Of a stretch of 64,000 bases of DNA, positions 1 through 10,864 are shown piece after piece. The stretch spans positions 18,943 to 82,942 of the forward strand of contig NZ_JASDDJ010000007.1 of NCBI RefSeq assembly GCF_030407455.1, read 5' to 3'. The first letter of the stretch is position 1. The number at the start of each line of letters is the position of its first letter. The notes under the pieces are model-generated. The model was not told the DNA's origin. It worked only from the letters and a program-made list of their open reading frames with translations, and ran no database searches. Origin of the DNA: Psychrobacter sp. 5A.1. Its GTDB lineage: Bacteria > Pseudomonadota > Gammaproteobacteria > Pseudomonadales > Moraxellaceae. The position numbers and the translations under genes were made by a program.

Positions 1-1
1 T

Positions 2-1102
2 GCCAGTCACAACCCTATCAATTATAATGGCTTGAAATTGATCAAAGAACATTCAAAACCAATCAGTGCTGATGATGGTTTGGCAGAGATTCAGGCACTT
101 GCAGAATCTGGCAAATTCACGACTGACAATCCATCAGGAAAACTAAAATTATTGACCGATAAAAGCGCTTATGTCGATCATGTCATGACCTTTATCGATA
201 CTGATAAACTAAAGCCACTCAAACTGATTATTAATTCAGGCAATGGCAGCGCCGGGCCAGTAGTTGATTTGTTGATTGAAAAACTTGCACAAGCTGATGC
301 ACCGACTGAAGTGATTAAATTACATCATGCCCCTGATGGCAGCTTTCCTAACGGCATTCCCAACCCTATGATTGAAGCCAATAGAGTGGCTACCCAGCAA
401 ACTGTTTTAAAGCATAAGGCCGATCTTGGTATTGCTTTTGATGGTGACTTTGATCGCTGCTTTTTATTCGATGAACGTGGCGAATTTATCGATGGTAGCT
501 ACATCGTTGGTATGCTTGCGCAAGCGTTTTTGAATAAATATCCAAGTGAATCAATCGTCTATGATCCGCGAGTGATCTATAATACCGAAGCGGTGATAGA
601 AGAACATAACGGTAAGGCCGTCATCAGTAAATCTGGACACTCATTCATTAAGCAAGTCATGCGTGACTCTGGCGCGGTATACGGTGGTGAGATGTCTGCC
701 CATCACTATTTCCGTGACTTCTTCTATTGTGATAGCGGCATGATTCCTTGGCTATTAACCATTGAGCTGTTGTCTATCACTGGTAAAACACTATCCGAAT
801 TGGTCACAGGCTATATTGCCGCCTATCCTAGCTCAGGTGAACTAAACTTTCGTCTTACAACCTATGACTCACCAACAATTATTAGCGCAATTGAAGATAA
901 ATTCAGCAACGAGCAACCAATTAAATCAACACTCGATGGTTTAAGTCTGAATTTTGGTGACTGGCGCTTCAATCTGCGTGCTTCAAATACTGAGCCGCTT
1001 ATCAGATTGAATATTGAAAGTCGCGGTGATCAACCGTTACTGGCTGCTAAAACTCAAGAAATTCAGCAATGGCTAGCAACGCAAGGTGCCGTACCAGCAT
1101 AA
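2..1102 (+). CDS. Phosphomannomutase/phosphoglucomutase, 5'-truncated by the window edge
   Basis: Interconverts hexose 1- and 6-phosphates (mannose and/or glucose), feeding GDP-mannose and UDP-glucose synthesis in the cytoplasm. The reading frame is open from base 2 and begins with ASHNP, the end of the active-site phosphoserine loop (TASHNP) of the alpha-D-phosphohexomutase family, so the true start lies upstream of the window. Further signatures follow in order: DGDFDR (metal-binding loop), GGEMSAHHYF (sugar-specificity loop) and RASNTEP (phosphate-binding loop near the C-terminus). The GEMSAHHYF form is typical of CpsG/ManB/AlgC-type enzymes rather than Pgm. It converges on the ugd-like/pgi/galU group, a typical Moraxellaceae surface-polysaccharide border. 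Which hexose it prefers cannot be told from sequence alone. Confidence 0.93.
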   Translation, partial: ASHNPINYNGLKLIKEHSKPISADDGLAEIQALAESGKFTTDNPSGKLKLLTDKSAYVDHVMTFIDTDKLKPLKLIINSGNGSAGPVVDLLIEKLAQADAPTEVIKLHHAPDGSFPNGIPNPMIEANRVATQQTVLKHKADLGIAFDGDFDRCFLFDERGEFIDGSYIVGMLAQAFLNKYPSESIVYDPRVIYNTEAVIEEHNGKAVISKSGHSFIKQVMRDSGAVYGGEMSAHHYFRDFFYCDSGMIPWLLTIELLSITGKTLSELVTGYIAAYPSSGELNFRLTTYDSPTIISAIEDKFSNEQPIKSTLDGLSLNFGDWRFNLRASNTEPLIRLNIESRGDQPLLAAKTQEIQQWLATQGAVPA

Positions 1103-1140
1103 AGTGATTACCCCAGTAAAATAATTCTGATTGTCAGTCG

Positions 1141-1177
1141 AAAAAGGCTCGCTAATGAGTATTAGCGAGCCTTTTTT
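1141..1177. terminator. Bidirectional intrinsic terminator between phosphohexomutase and ugd-like gene
   Basis: A perfect stem (AGGCTCGCTAAT / ATTAGCGAGCCT) with a GAGT loop is flanked by an A-run on the left and a T-run on the right. It can therefore end transcription arriving from either side of this convergent pair. Confidence 0.9.
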
Positions 1178-1203
1178 CTATACACAGAAAACCTTAAATC
1201 AAA

Positions 1204-2589
1204 CTATTTAGTTCGACCAATACCCATATAGTCACCTACTAAGCTATTAATTTGCGAGCGTGTCAGGGCATTTTGCGCATCAAATACTGGCATGGCTTGT
1301 TGATTGATTTTGCCAATATCCAATTGATCTCGTGGTGACCAACTCACGATAAAAATTGCCTGAGCCTCACGAAGTTGCTCGTAAGGAGTGTCAGTCAACT
1401 CAAGTAAAGGTTGCTGCTGATAAAGCACAGCAAGTTCGGCCTTCGCTTTATCACTATAGACTATCGTACGAATATTATAAGACCACAACAAAGCCAATAA
1501 TGGATGAATGGCGGAGCCAGCAGTACGTCCGGATCCGGCTTTATAGCTACCACCCCAAACCATCACGGTTTTATTATCGATAAAACCATCAAAATACTGC
1601 CAGAATTTACGGAATATCAGCTCTTTTTGGTCTTCGTTGATGTGCATGACTGACTGCAACAGCGGCATATTCAAACTGTGCGTTTGGCTTGACTGCTGTA
1701 ACTTAGACAACTCAGTCGGGAGCGTGTTACCACCGAAGCCCCAACCTGCTTGTAAGTAGCTACTACCAACCCGTTCATCCAACCCCATAATACGACTGAC
1801 TTGCTTGATATCGACCTGTTGACTGTCCGCCAAGCGTGACATCTCATTCATAAAACTCACTCGCGTTGCGAGCATCGCCATGATACTACTACGGGCAAAT
1901 TCTATCGTCGCAATATCAGCGTGATGGGCGGCACGCGCGTGCTGCATCAAAGGTTTTAACACTTCTAGATGTTGACTACTGTTGGCGGTTTTTTCACCGA
2001 GTAACCACAATGAAGGATTTAACATTGAACTATAAGCATCGCCGTCTTGCAAAAAGACAAATGGCAGATAGTATACCCAAGCACGCTGTAACTGCTGAGC
2101 CAAATCGGCTACATGGCCTAATTGCTCAATGCCGCTCATAACCACAGGTAGCGCCTGCTGATGGCTTTGATTAAACGCGATAATCCAACTGTCTTCTGTC
2201 CATACCAATTTGATGCTATCTAAAAATAACCAGTAAAATGCCACAGTGCTTTGATTATCAACTTCGTCATGACTTGCCGATTCATAGCATTTGATTAGCG
2301 TATCGGCACTATCGGGCAACGCTTTGCTAGTAATAACCTGCTGCTGCTCATACATCTGCCACAGCGCTTGTAAATGATGCTCAAAACCATATTGCTGTAT
2401 CTGCTGAGTTAATAAATCCATATCCGCATACAAATGGATGCGTTGACCTAAGCTTGCCAGCACCACGGCACTGGTAATGGCTTCAATACTATGACCAATA
2501 AGCACACAAACTTGATTGCTATCAGTACCTTGTGGTTTAGATATATTCATATACTTGGGAGTATTATCATTTATAGAATCAGCGCTCAT
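1204..2589 (-). CDS. UDP-glucose dehydrogenase-like protein with a degenerate active site
   Basis: 461 aa, recognisable as a nucleotide-sugar dehydrogenase homologue. Residues about 230-297 align with the central helix and active-site loop of Ugd (LATRVSFMNE for LATKISFINE; DERVGSSYLQAGWGFGG for DxRIGxxFLxxGxGYGG). The residues that do the chemistry are changed: the GGSCFPKD catalytic loop reads GGNTLPTE (Cys to Thr289, Lys to Thr292, Asp to Glu293), the KYAANAF segment reads RSSIMAM, PEFLREG reads as PFVFLQDG, and the N-terminal GxGxxG NAD loop reads GHSIEA. The C-terminal NAD/UDP-binding half is also weak. It lies 40 nt downstream of pgi in the galU-pgi group, the place a ugd gene occupies in related capsule loci. 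Loss of dehydrogenase activity is inferred; a structural or regulatory role is possible. Homology is fairly sure, function unknown. Confidence 0.72.
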   Translation of the reverse strand: MSADSINDNTPKYMNISKPQGTDSNQVCVLIGHSIEAITSAVVLASLGQRIHLYADMDLLTQQIQQYGFEHHLQALWQMYEQQQVITSKALPDSADTLIKCYESASHDEVDNQSTVAFYWLFLDSIKLVWTEDSWIIAFNQSHQQALPVVMSGIEQLGHVADLAQQLQRAWVYYLPFVFLQDGDAYSSMLNPSLWLLGEKTANSSQHLEVLKPLMQHARAAHHADIATIEFARSSIMAMLATRVSFMNEMSRLADSQQVDIKQVSRIMGLDERVGSSYLQAGWGFGGNTLPTELSKLQQSSQTHSLNMPLLQSVMHINEDQKELIFRKFWQYFDGFIDNKTVMVWGGSYKAGSGRTAGSAIHPLLALLWSYNIRTIVYSDKAKAELAVLYQQQPLLELTDTPYEQLREAQAIFIVSWSPRDQLDIGKINQQAMPVFDAQNALTRSQINSLVGDYMGIGRTK

Positions 2590-2629
2590 AAGCTTACCTT
2601 TTCACTTTATTAATGTATCGGCAGCAGAA

Positions 2630-4324
2630 TTAAGACAGCTGTCTAATGCGTTGTAGCAGCTGGTCAGTAGAGGTATCAAATTGTCCTTGAGACTCTTGCT
2701 GCGTGTGTTGCATCGCTTGATGTACGGCCTCTGCCATTTGCTTACCCATCTCCACGCCCCATTGATCAAACGGGTTGATATCCCAAATACTGGCCATGAC
2801 GTAGACCTTATGTTCATAAAGCGCAATCAGCGCTCCCAAACTATGCGGCGTCAGCTCATCGATCAGCAACGTGGTTGAAGGCTGATTGCCACGGTAATAT
2901 TTATATTTATCGGCATTGGTGGCAGTTTCAGAAATCTCTTCGCTATTACTAGAAGCATCTGCCACAGCAGCATTGCCAAACGCCAGTACGCGACTTTGTG
3001 CCAAACAATTGGCTAAAGACAGTTCATGCTGTTGTTGTAAAGAGGCGTTTTTTACTTCGCCACTATAGCGGCGCACGCAAGCGATAAAGTCGCAAGAGAC
3101 TTGCTGTGTCCCTTGATGCAGCAATTGATAAAACGCATGCTGAGCATTGGAGCCAATCTCACCCCATAGAATCGGGCATGTATCATAGTCAATATGATCG
3201 CCATGCTGGGTAACCGACTTACCATTACTTTCCATTTCTAACTGAGTTAAGTAGCTTGGTAAATAGCTGAGACGACCATCGTAGGGTAATACAGTATGAG
3301 CATTCACCTGTAAAAAGGTACTGTTCCAAACGGCAAGCAGCCCTAGTAATACCGGTAGGTTCTCCGAAAAATCAGCTTGCGAAAAGTGCTCGTCCATACT
3401 GTGAGCTCCAGCCAATAACTCTTTGAAGCCAAACATACCGATACGAATAGCAATGGCCAGCCCAATCGCCGACCATAAAGAAAATCGACCGCCGACCCAT
3501 TCCCAAAGCTGTAATTGATGCTCAGGATGAATCCCCCAAGCACTCATTTTCTTACTATTGGCAGAGATGCCAATAAAGTGGCGGCGTAACACACTGTCTT
3601 CAGTGCCCGCACGTAGCTTAGCAGTGGCAAGTAGCCATGACAACGCTGTCTTAGCATTGGATAACGTATCGACAGTACCAAAGGATTTGGATGAGATAAT
3701 AAATAAGGTTGTCTCAGGATTTAGATGTTTCAGCAAGTTATCAAGCTGCGTGCCATCCATGTTGGAGACGAAGTGCACTTCAATCTCGGTGTCTGCCCAT
3801 TCATCAAGCGCTGTCGTCGCCATGAGCGGTCCAAGATCAGAGCCACCAACGCCAATATTAACGACATCAGTGATAGCCTTACCTGAAAAACCACGCCATG
3901 TACCACTACGAACCCGCTCAGATAGTCTCGCTACCTGCGCTAAACTGTGATGTACATCAGCAACGATATTTTGATTTTCAACTTGTAAAGTGGCTGTTTC
4001 TGGCAGACGTAGCGCCGTGTGTAGCGCTGCACGCTCTTCACTGGTATTTACCAAGGCGCCCTGCATAAGCGCATCAATACGGGTCGACAATTCACAGCTC
4101 TCTGCTAGCTTAAATAGAGTTGCCAGTACCTGCTCATCAATACATTGCTTGCTATAGTCCATATACAGCGCGCCAGCTTGCATACTAAAACGCGCAGCAC
4201 GACTGTCATCCTGTGCAAACAGCTGTGCAAGTGACCACGGATGCTTTGCAAGCGTTTTTAGTTGCTGCCAGTATTTAGAATGGCGAGCACTGTGATAGCT
4301 TATATCATCTTTGATATCAACCAT
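2630..4324 (-). CDS. pgi: Glucose-6-phosphate isomerase
   Basis: Converts glucose 6-phosphate to fructose 6-phosphate and back in the cytoplasm. 564 aa, close to the usual 550. Visible PGI signatures are GVGGSDLGPLM (phosphate loop), SSKSFGTVDT in place of the usual SKTFTTxET, WVGGRFSLWSAIG, GEIGSNAQHAFYQLLHQG in place of GEPGTNGQHAF, and QWGVEMGKQ near the C-terminus. The family fold is intact but several normally invariant positions differ, as in other Moraxellaceae. The ATG lies 3 nt beyond the galU stop codon, so the two are co-transcribed and probably translationally coupled. Together with galU it links glycolysis to UDP-glucose and surface glycans. Confidence 0.95.
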   Translation of the reverse strand: MVDIKDDISYHSARHSKYWQQLKTLAKHPWSLAQLFAQDDSRAARFSMQAGALYMDYSKQCIDEQVLATLFKLAESCELSTRIDALMQGALVNTSEERAALHTALRLPETATLQVENQNIVADVHHSLAQVARLSERVRSGTWRGFSGKAITDVVNIGVGGSDLGPLMATTALDEWADTEIEVHFVSNMDGTQLDNLLKHLNPETTLFIISSKSFGTVDTLSNAKTALSWLLATAKLRAGTEDSVLRRHFIGISANSKKMSAWGIHPEHQLQLWEWVGGRFSLWSAIGLAIAIRIGMFGFKELLAGAHSMDEHFSQADFSENLPVLLGLLAVWNSTFLQVNAHTVLPYDGRLSYLPSYLTQLEMESNGKSVTQHGDHIDYDTCPILWGEIGSNAQHAFYQLLHQGTQQVSCDFIACVRRYSGEVKNASLQQQHELSLANCLAQSRVLAFGNAAVADASSNSEEISETATNADKYKYYRGNQPSTTLLIDELTPHSLGALIALYEHKVYVMASIWDINPFDQWGVEMGKQMAEAVHQAMQHTQQESQGQFDTSTDQLLQRIRQLS

Positions 4325-4327
4325 CAG

Positions 4328-5200
4328 CTATTCATCTTCTGCTAATTGCTGCTCGGCGAAATAGATAAACGCCTGCATATATGAGCGCATATCACCTGCA
4401 TCATAGCTGTTACCGTGCATCGTCGTGACATTCACTCCGTACTCACTGATCAAGGCATCAATGGCATCCGTCAGCTGAATCTCACCACCGACTGAGGCTT
4501 TGGTATTGGCTAAGTAGTCAAAGATATGGTTGCTAAAGACATAACGACCAACGACTGCTAATTTAGAAGGTGCATCGGCTAAGTTAGGCTTTTCTACAAA
4601 CCCTGCGACTTTAAAGCTAGTGTTAGTGTCTGATTGCTCATCAATATTACTGGCATCGCTCAGCTTAGCAATACCGTATTTATGCACATCTTCATCAGCG
4701 ACTTTATCGACTAATATTTGTGAATGGTTGTCTTCGCCGAAGGCATCAATCATAAACGCTAAATTATCAGCAGCCATATCGCCAGTAAATGGATCAAGCA
4801 CGACATCTGGAAGCAGAACGGCAAAGTCATGCTCACCGATGATTGGTCGAGCAACAAGTACCGCATGGCCAAGCCCTAAAGCTTTACCCTGACGTATCAT
4901 CGATACTGTCACATCCTCTGGTAGCCAGTTTAAGCTATCCGCCAGCTCGTCTTTACCTTTCGCTCTAAGCTGATTGTCTAGCTCAGCATTGATATCAAAG
5001 TAGTTTTCAATCGCACTTTTTTGTGCATGACCAACCAAGACAATATGCTTGATACCCGCAGCGATTGCCTCTTCGACCACATAATGGATAGCAGGACGAT
5101 TACCTAGCGGCAATAGCTCTTTTGGCACAGATTTGGACAATGGCAGCATACGTGTACCAAAGCCTGCAACGGGGATAACGGCGTGAGTGATTTTTTTCAT
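4328..5200 (-). CDS. galU: UTP-glucose-1-phosphate uridylyltransferase
   Basis: Makes UDP-glucose and pyrophosphate from UTP and glucose 1-phosphate. 290 aa, normal length. The N-terminus carries the nucleotidyltransferase signature AGFGTRMLP followed by SVPKELLPLGNRP; the sugar-binding VEKP motif and GRYVF are also present. First gene of a leftward operon galU-pgi-ugd-like. Its promoter should lie in 5201-5390, between it and the sucD terminator. No strong promoter was picked out by eye. Confidence 0.96.
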   Translation of the reverse strand: MKKITHAVIPVAGFGTRMLPLSKSVPKELLPLGNRPAIHYVVEEAIAAGIKHIVLVGHAQKSAIENYFDINAELDNQLRAKGKDELADSLNWLPEDVTVSMIRQGKALGLGHAVLVARPIIGEHDFAVLLPDVVLDPFTGDMAADNLAFMIDAFGEDNHSQILVDKVADEDVHKYGIAKLSDASNIDEQSDTNTSFKVAGFVEKPNLADAPSKLAVVGRYVFSNHIFDYLANTKASVGGEIQLTDAIDALISEYGVNVTTMHGNSYDAGDMRSYMQAFIYFAEQQLAEDE

Positions 5201-5390
5201 AGTGTGTTAACTAAATTAAAAAGATGAGTAAAAAGAAGACAATCATAACGCATTATTAGACAGCTGTAACTCAATACAACTTAAGATCCATTATAGTCAT
5301 TCAGATTCATGCTCTGTCAATGCTACGGGAAATTTACTTTATCCATGAGGACTGGTACAAGAACGCTTTGAGTTTTTATTGTTCATTTTG

Positions 5391-5430
5391 AAAAAAAAAG
5401 ACACCCCATTGTAGGGGTGTCTTTTTTTTT
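5391..5430 (-). terminator. Intrinsic terminator of the suc operon
   Basis: GACACCCC / GGGGTGTC stem with an ATTGTA loop, flanked by nine A on the left and nine T on the right. On the minus strand it ends the message 40 bp past the sucD stop codon. The symmetric A/T flanks would let it work on the plus strand as well. Confidence 0.92.
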
Positions 5431-5470
5431 ATTCAATACAGTTCTGGTGTTTAATAGACTTATGCCTATT

Positions 5471-6346
5471 TTACCAACCAGTAACTTCTTTTAGCTTTTC
5501 GCCAAGCTTAGATGGGTCACGCGTATACGCGATGCCAGCATCTTCAAACGCTTTGAATTTCTCTTCAGCAGTACCTTGACCACCAGAGATGATAGCGCCA
5601 GCATGACCCATACGCTTGCCTTCTGGAGCGGTAACACCAGCGATATAACCAACAACTGGCTTAGTCACATGGTCTTTGATATAAGCAGCAGCTTCTTCTT
5701 CAGCAGTACCACCGATCTCACCGATTAGGATGATAGCTTCAGTTTGTGGATCAGCTTCGAACAATTTCAATGCGTCAATCTGGTTCATACCAGGGATAGG
5801 ATCACCACCGATACCGATACAAGTTGATTGACCAAAACCAAGCTTAGTCGTCTGAGCTACGGCTTCATAAGTCAAAGTACCAGAGCGTGAGATAATGCCC
5901 ACTTTACCTGGCTGATGAATGTGGCCTGGCATGATGCCGATTTTGCACTGACCTGGCGTGATAACGCCTGGGCAGTTAGGACCAACAAGACGCACATCGC
6001 CCGCTTCTTCAAGATAGCGTTTGGCTTTTAGCATATCGATAGTCGGTACGCCTTCAGTGATCACTACGATCAACTTAACGCCAGCATCGATTGCTTCAAC
6101 GATAGAATCTAGTACGAATGGTGCTGGTACATAGATAACAGAAGCATCCGCTTGAGTCGCTTCCATGGCTTCTGCCATTGTATTAAATACTGGTAGGCCT
6201 AGATGCGTTTGACCGCCTTTACCTGGTGTTACGCCGCCGACTACTTTAGTACCGTATTCGATTGCTTGCTCAGAGTGGAACGTACCATTTTTACCAGTGA
6301 AACCTTGTACCAATACTTTGGTATCTTTATCGATTAATACACTCAT
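5471..6346 (-). CDS. sucD: Succinate-CoA ligase, alpha subunit
   Basis: Alpha subunit of succinyl-CoA synthetase, which makes succinate and ATP (or GTP) from succinyl-CoA in the TCA cycle. 291 aa. The CoA-binding Rossmann domain ([11 protein letters not shown]) comes first; the ligase domain holds the phosphorylated histidine in [10 protein letters not shown] near residue 249. An AAGGA ribosome site precedes the ATG. It is the last gene of the suc cluster, 149 bp after sucC, and is followed by a strong terminator. Confidence 0.97.
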   Translation of the reverse strand: MSVLIDKDTKVLVQGFTGKNGTFHSEQAIEYGTKVVGGVTPGKGGQTHLGLPVFNTMAEAMEATQADASVIYVPAPFVLDSIVEAIDAGVKLIVVITEGVPTIDMLKAKRYLEEAGDVRLVGPNCPGVITPGQCKIGIMPGHIHQPGKVGIISRSGTLTYEAVAQTTKLGFGQSTCIGIGGDPIPGMNQIDALKLFEADPQTEAIILIGEIGGTAEEEAAAYIKDHVTKPVVGYIAGVTAPEGKRMGHAGAIISGGQGTAEEKFKAFEDAGIAYTRDPSKLGEKLKEVTGW

Positions 6347-6495
6347 TATTTATTCCTTGTATTCGGTTGTCTTGTGATAGCGACTCTTAGTACCATTTTT
6401 ATTCAATGTTAATGGTCAATTTTTATATAAAAGCTACTATCACGCGTTGACTACTATGCTTTAGTGTTTATTTCTAGACACTAATCATTAAAGAC

Positions 6496-7662
6496 TTAGG
6501 CTTTAACCGCATCGACAATTTTTTGAGCGGCATCTGCTAGGCCTTGAGCTGTAGTCAGCTTAAGACCAGACTCTTCTAGAATTTGTAAGCCTTTTTCAGC
6601 ATTATTACCTTCTAGACGTACAACGACAGGTACTTGTACATCGACTTCTTTAACAGCAGCGATAATGGCTTCTGCAATCATGTCACAACGTACGATACCA
6701 CCGAAGATATTGATTAGAACACCTTCAACGCTGCTGTCTTCAAGAATGATCTTGAATGCTTCAACAACGCGATCTTTAGTTGCGCCGCCGCCAACGTCCA
6801 AGAAGTTAGCAGGCTTGCCACCATACAATTTGATGATATCCATTGTTGCCATTGCAAGACCAGCACCGTTAACCATACAACCGATGTTACCTTCTAGGGC
6901 AACGTAGTTTAGGTCAAACTCAGCAGCTTTAAGCTCACGCTCGTTTTCTTGAGTTTTGTCTTGTAGTGCTGCAATTTTAGGTAGACGGTATAGTGCGTTT
7001 GAATCGATACCAATTTTGCCATCAACACAAACGATTTCGCCGTTTTCACGAACCGCTAATGGGTTAATTTCCATTAATGCAAAGTCGTTTTCAACAAATG
7101 CTTTATAAGCACCAGTCATTAATTTAACGAACTGATTGATTTGCTTGCCTTCTAGACCAAGTTTGAACGCAACATCGCGCGCTTGGAAAGGCATTAGACC
7201 AACTAAAGGATCAACATGTACTTTAAAGATTTTTTCTGGAGTGCTGTGTGCAACTTCTTCGATATCAACACCACCTTCGGTTGATGCCATAAAGGTCACA
7301 CGACGAGTCGCACGATCAACCACTGCGCCAAGATATAGCTCAGTTTGTACTGGATACATATCTTCTGCAACCAATACGAAGTTGACTGGTTGACCATCAG
7401 CGTCAGTTTGGAACGTAACTAGGTTAGTACCAATTAGCTCTTCAGCAACTTGCTTGGCTTCTTCACGAGTTTTAACCAGCTTTACACCACCAGCTTTACC
7501 GCGACCACCAGCATGTACTTGCGCTTTAATTACCGCAATGTCAGTTGGGGTTTTATCAAAAGCAGCAGCAGCTTCGTCGCCGTTATGGGCAATGATGCCC
7601 TCTTGAATCGGCAAACCGTAGCTTTTTAATAGCTCTTTTGCTTGATACTCATGTAAATTCAT
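6496..7662 (-). CDS. sucC: Succinate-CoA ligase, ADP-forming beta subunit
   Basis: Beta subunit of succinyl-CoA synthetase, carrying the ATP-grasp nucleotide-binding domain. 388 aa, the standard length. Starts [12 protein letters not shown] as in the family; [16 protein letters not shown] (nucleotide loop), [10 protein letters not shown] (metal site) and [11 protein letters not shown] (C-terminal ligase domain) are visible. An AAAGGA ribosome site lies upstream of the ATG. It pairs with SucD downstream and follows lpd by 148 bp, consistent with the sucAB-lpd-sucCD arrangement. Confidence 0.97.
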   Translation of the reverse strand: MNLHEYQAKELLKSYGLPIQEGIIAHNGDEAAAAFDKTPTDIAVIKAQVHAGGRGKAGGVKLVKTREEAKQVAEELIGTNLVTFQTDADGQPVNFVLVAEDMYPVQTELYLGAVVDRATRRVTFMASTEGGVDIEEVAHSTPEKIFKVHVDPLVGLMPFQARDVAFKLGLEGKQINQFVKLMTGAYKAFVENDFALMEINPLAVRENGEIVCVDGKIGIDSNALYRLPKIAALQDKTQENERELKAAEFDLNYVALEGNIGCMVNGAGLAMATMDIIKLYGGKPANFLDVGGGATKDRVVEAFKIILEDSSVEGVLINIFGGIVRCDMIAEAIIAAVKEVDVQVPVVVRLEGNNAEKGLQILEESGLKLTTAQGLADAAQKIVDAVKA

Positions 7663-7810
7663 TGATTGTATCCTTTATTTTTTACAATTAATAAAAAGTG
7701 AAATCAAGTGCGCGCATATACATATGAATCATACGTCTGACGCACTCATGATTGTGGCATCACCAAAACAGCGATACCACAATCAGGTTGTAAATCGATA
7801 ATAAAACTGC

Positions 7811-9274
<1,464 letters not shown>

Positions 9275-9475
9275 CTATTTCCAATTTTATTTATCATTCA
9301 AACTGAGGATTGTCTCGTTAATAAATAAGCGATGTTTTTACTCAGTGTGTTTCTATTTAATGGTTAATACACCATGTCAGCGAAACACTCTTATTTATAA
9401 ATAAACAGCTAACACCACCATTTAAACCAAAGTTAAAAAGCTTGTATCAGCGTTTGCCAATACAAGCTTAAAAGC

Positions 9476-10711
9476 TTACAAGTCTAGTAGTAACATCGCT
9501 GGATCTTCGACCAATTCTTTGATAGTTACTAAGAACTGTACCGCTTCTTTACCATCAATCATACGATGGTCATAAGAGAGTGCCAAGTACATCATTGGTA
9601 GGATTTCAACTTTGCCATCGACAGCCATTGGGCGGTCATTGATCGCATGCATACCTAGGATAGCAGTTTGTGGCGGGTTCAAGATAGGCGTTGACATCAA
9701 TGAGCCGAATACACCACCGTTTGAGATAGTGAAAGTACCGCCAGTCATGTCATCCAGACCAAGTTTGCCTTTTTGAGCAAGGCCACCAAGCTCACGAATA
9801 CGGCTTTCGACATCAGCCATGCTCATGCTGTCTGTATCACGTAATACTGGAACAACCAAGCCGCGATCTGAAGAGACTGCAACACCGATATCATAGAAAC
9901 CATGATAAACAATGTCGTCGCCGTCTAGTGAAGCGTTGACTGCTGGGAAGCGTTTAAGTGCTTCAGTTGCCGCTTTCACGAACAATGACATAAAGCCTAA
10001 ACGTACGCCATGACGTTTTTCGAACTTATCTTTATATTTAGCACGCATATCCATCAACGGCTTCATGTTCACTTCGTTAAACGTCGTCAACATGGCTGTA
10101 TCTTGTGATGCTGATAATAGACGCTCAGCAACACGCTTACGAAGACGAGTCATTGGAACGCGTTTTTCAGTACGCTCGCCCATTGATTCAGCAACAGGAC
10201 GACCGCTATCAGATTTGATGCTGCTGTCTGATTTCAGTGTTGGGTTAGCCATATCCGTTTTGGTGACACGACCACCGCGGCCGCTGCCTTCCACTTCTTT
10301 AGGATCTACGCCAGACTCTTTTGCTGCTTTACGAACTGCTGGACTTTGATCTTTATGATCAGCGTCGTCTTTTTTGTCTGTTACTTGTACTGGCTCGCCA
10401 CCATCTGCCGCTTGTTTTTCTTGTGCTGGTGCAGCTGATTGCTCTGTATCTGCGGCTGGTGCTTCGCCTGCACTTGCGCCCGCTTCAAATTGAGCGATAA
10501 GCTCATCAGACAACACAGTATCATCAACATGCTTAACGATTTTGGTGACAACGCCATTATCAGGTGCGACCACTTCTAATACAACTTTATCAGTTTCGAT
10601 TTCAGCCAATAGGTCATCACGGTTAACTTGCTGACCTTCAGTAACATGCCATTCAACGATTGTGCCGTCGGCAACCGATTCTGGAAAAACGGGGGCTTTG
10701 ATATCAGCCAT
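9476..10711 (-). CDS. sucB: Dihydrolipoyllysine-residue succinyltransferase, E2 of 2-oxoglutarate dehydrogenase
   Basis: Core E2 subunit that carries succinyl groups on a lipoyl arm and transfers them to CoA. From the ATG at 10711 it is 411 aa; a longer in-frame extension to 10783 exists, but AAGGAG lies just upstream of 10711 and the product then starts [12 protein letters not shown] like known SucB. One lipoyl domain ([11 protein letters not shown], lipoyl Lys) is followed by an Ala/Glu/Asp-rich linker, a peripheral subunit-binding domain ([14 protein letters not shown]) and the catalytic domain ending with SYDHRMIDG (catalytic His). Co-transcribed with sucA (153 bp upstream) and lpd. Confidence 0.96.
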   Translation of the reverse strand: MADIKAPVFPESVADGTIVEWHVTEGQQVNRDDLLAEIETDKVVLEVVAPDNGVVTKIVKHVDDTVLSDELIAQFEAGASAGEAPAADTEQSAAPAQEKQAADGGEPVQVTDKKDDADHKDQSPAVRKAAKESGVDPKEVEGSGRGGRVTKTDMANPTLKSDSSIKSDSGRPVAESMGERTEKRVPMTRLRKRVAERLLSASQDTAMLTTFNEVNMKPLMDMRAKYKDKFEKRHGVRLGFMSLFVKAATEALKRFPAVNASLDGDDIVYHGFYDIGVAVSSDRGLVVPVLRDTDSMSMADVESRIRELGGLAQKGKLGLDDMTGGTFTISNGGVFGSLMSTPILNPPQTAILGMHAINDRPMAVDGKVEILPMMYLALSYDHRMIDGKEAVQFLVTIKELVEDPAMLLLDL

Positions 10712-10864
10712 CGATATACTCCTTAGATTTGGATATTCATATTTATTATTAAGTCGTGATAGGCAGTCAGTACCATTTAACATACTACGTGAATTGTATT
10801 AAAGGATACTGACTGTCATCGCCTGATTCATTTATCTTCTACAGTCTTTTGATTAGACCGTTTA

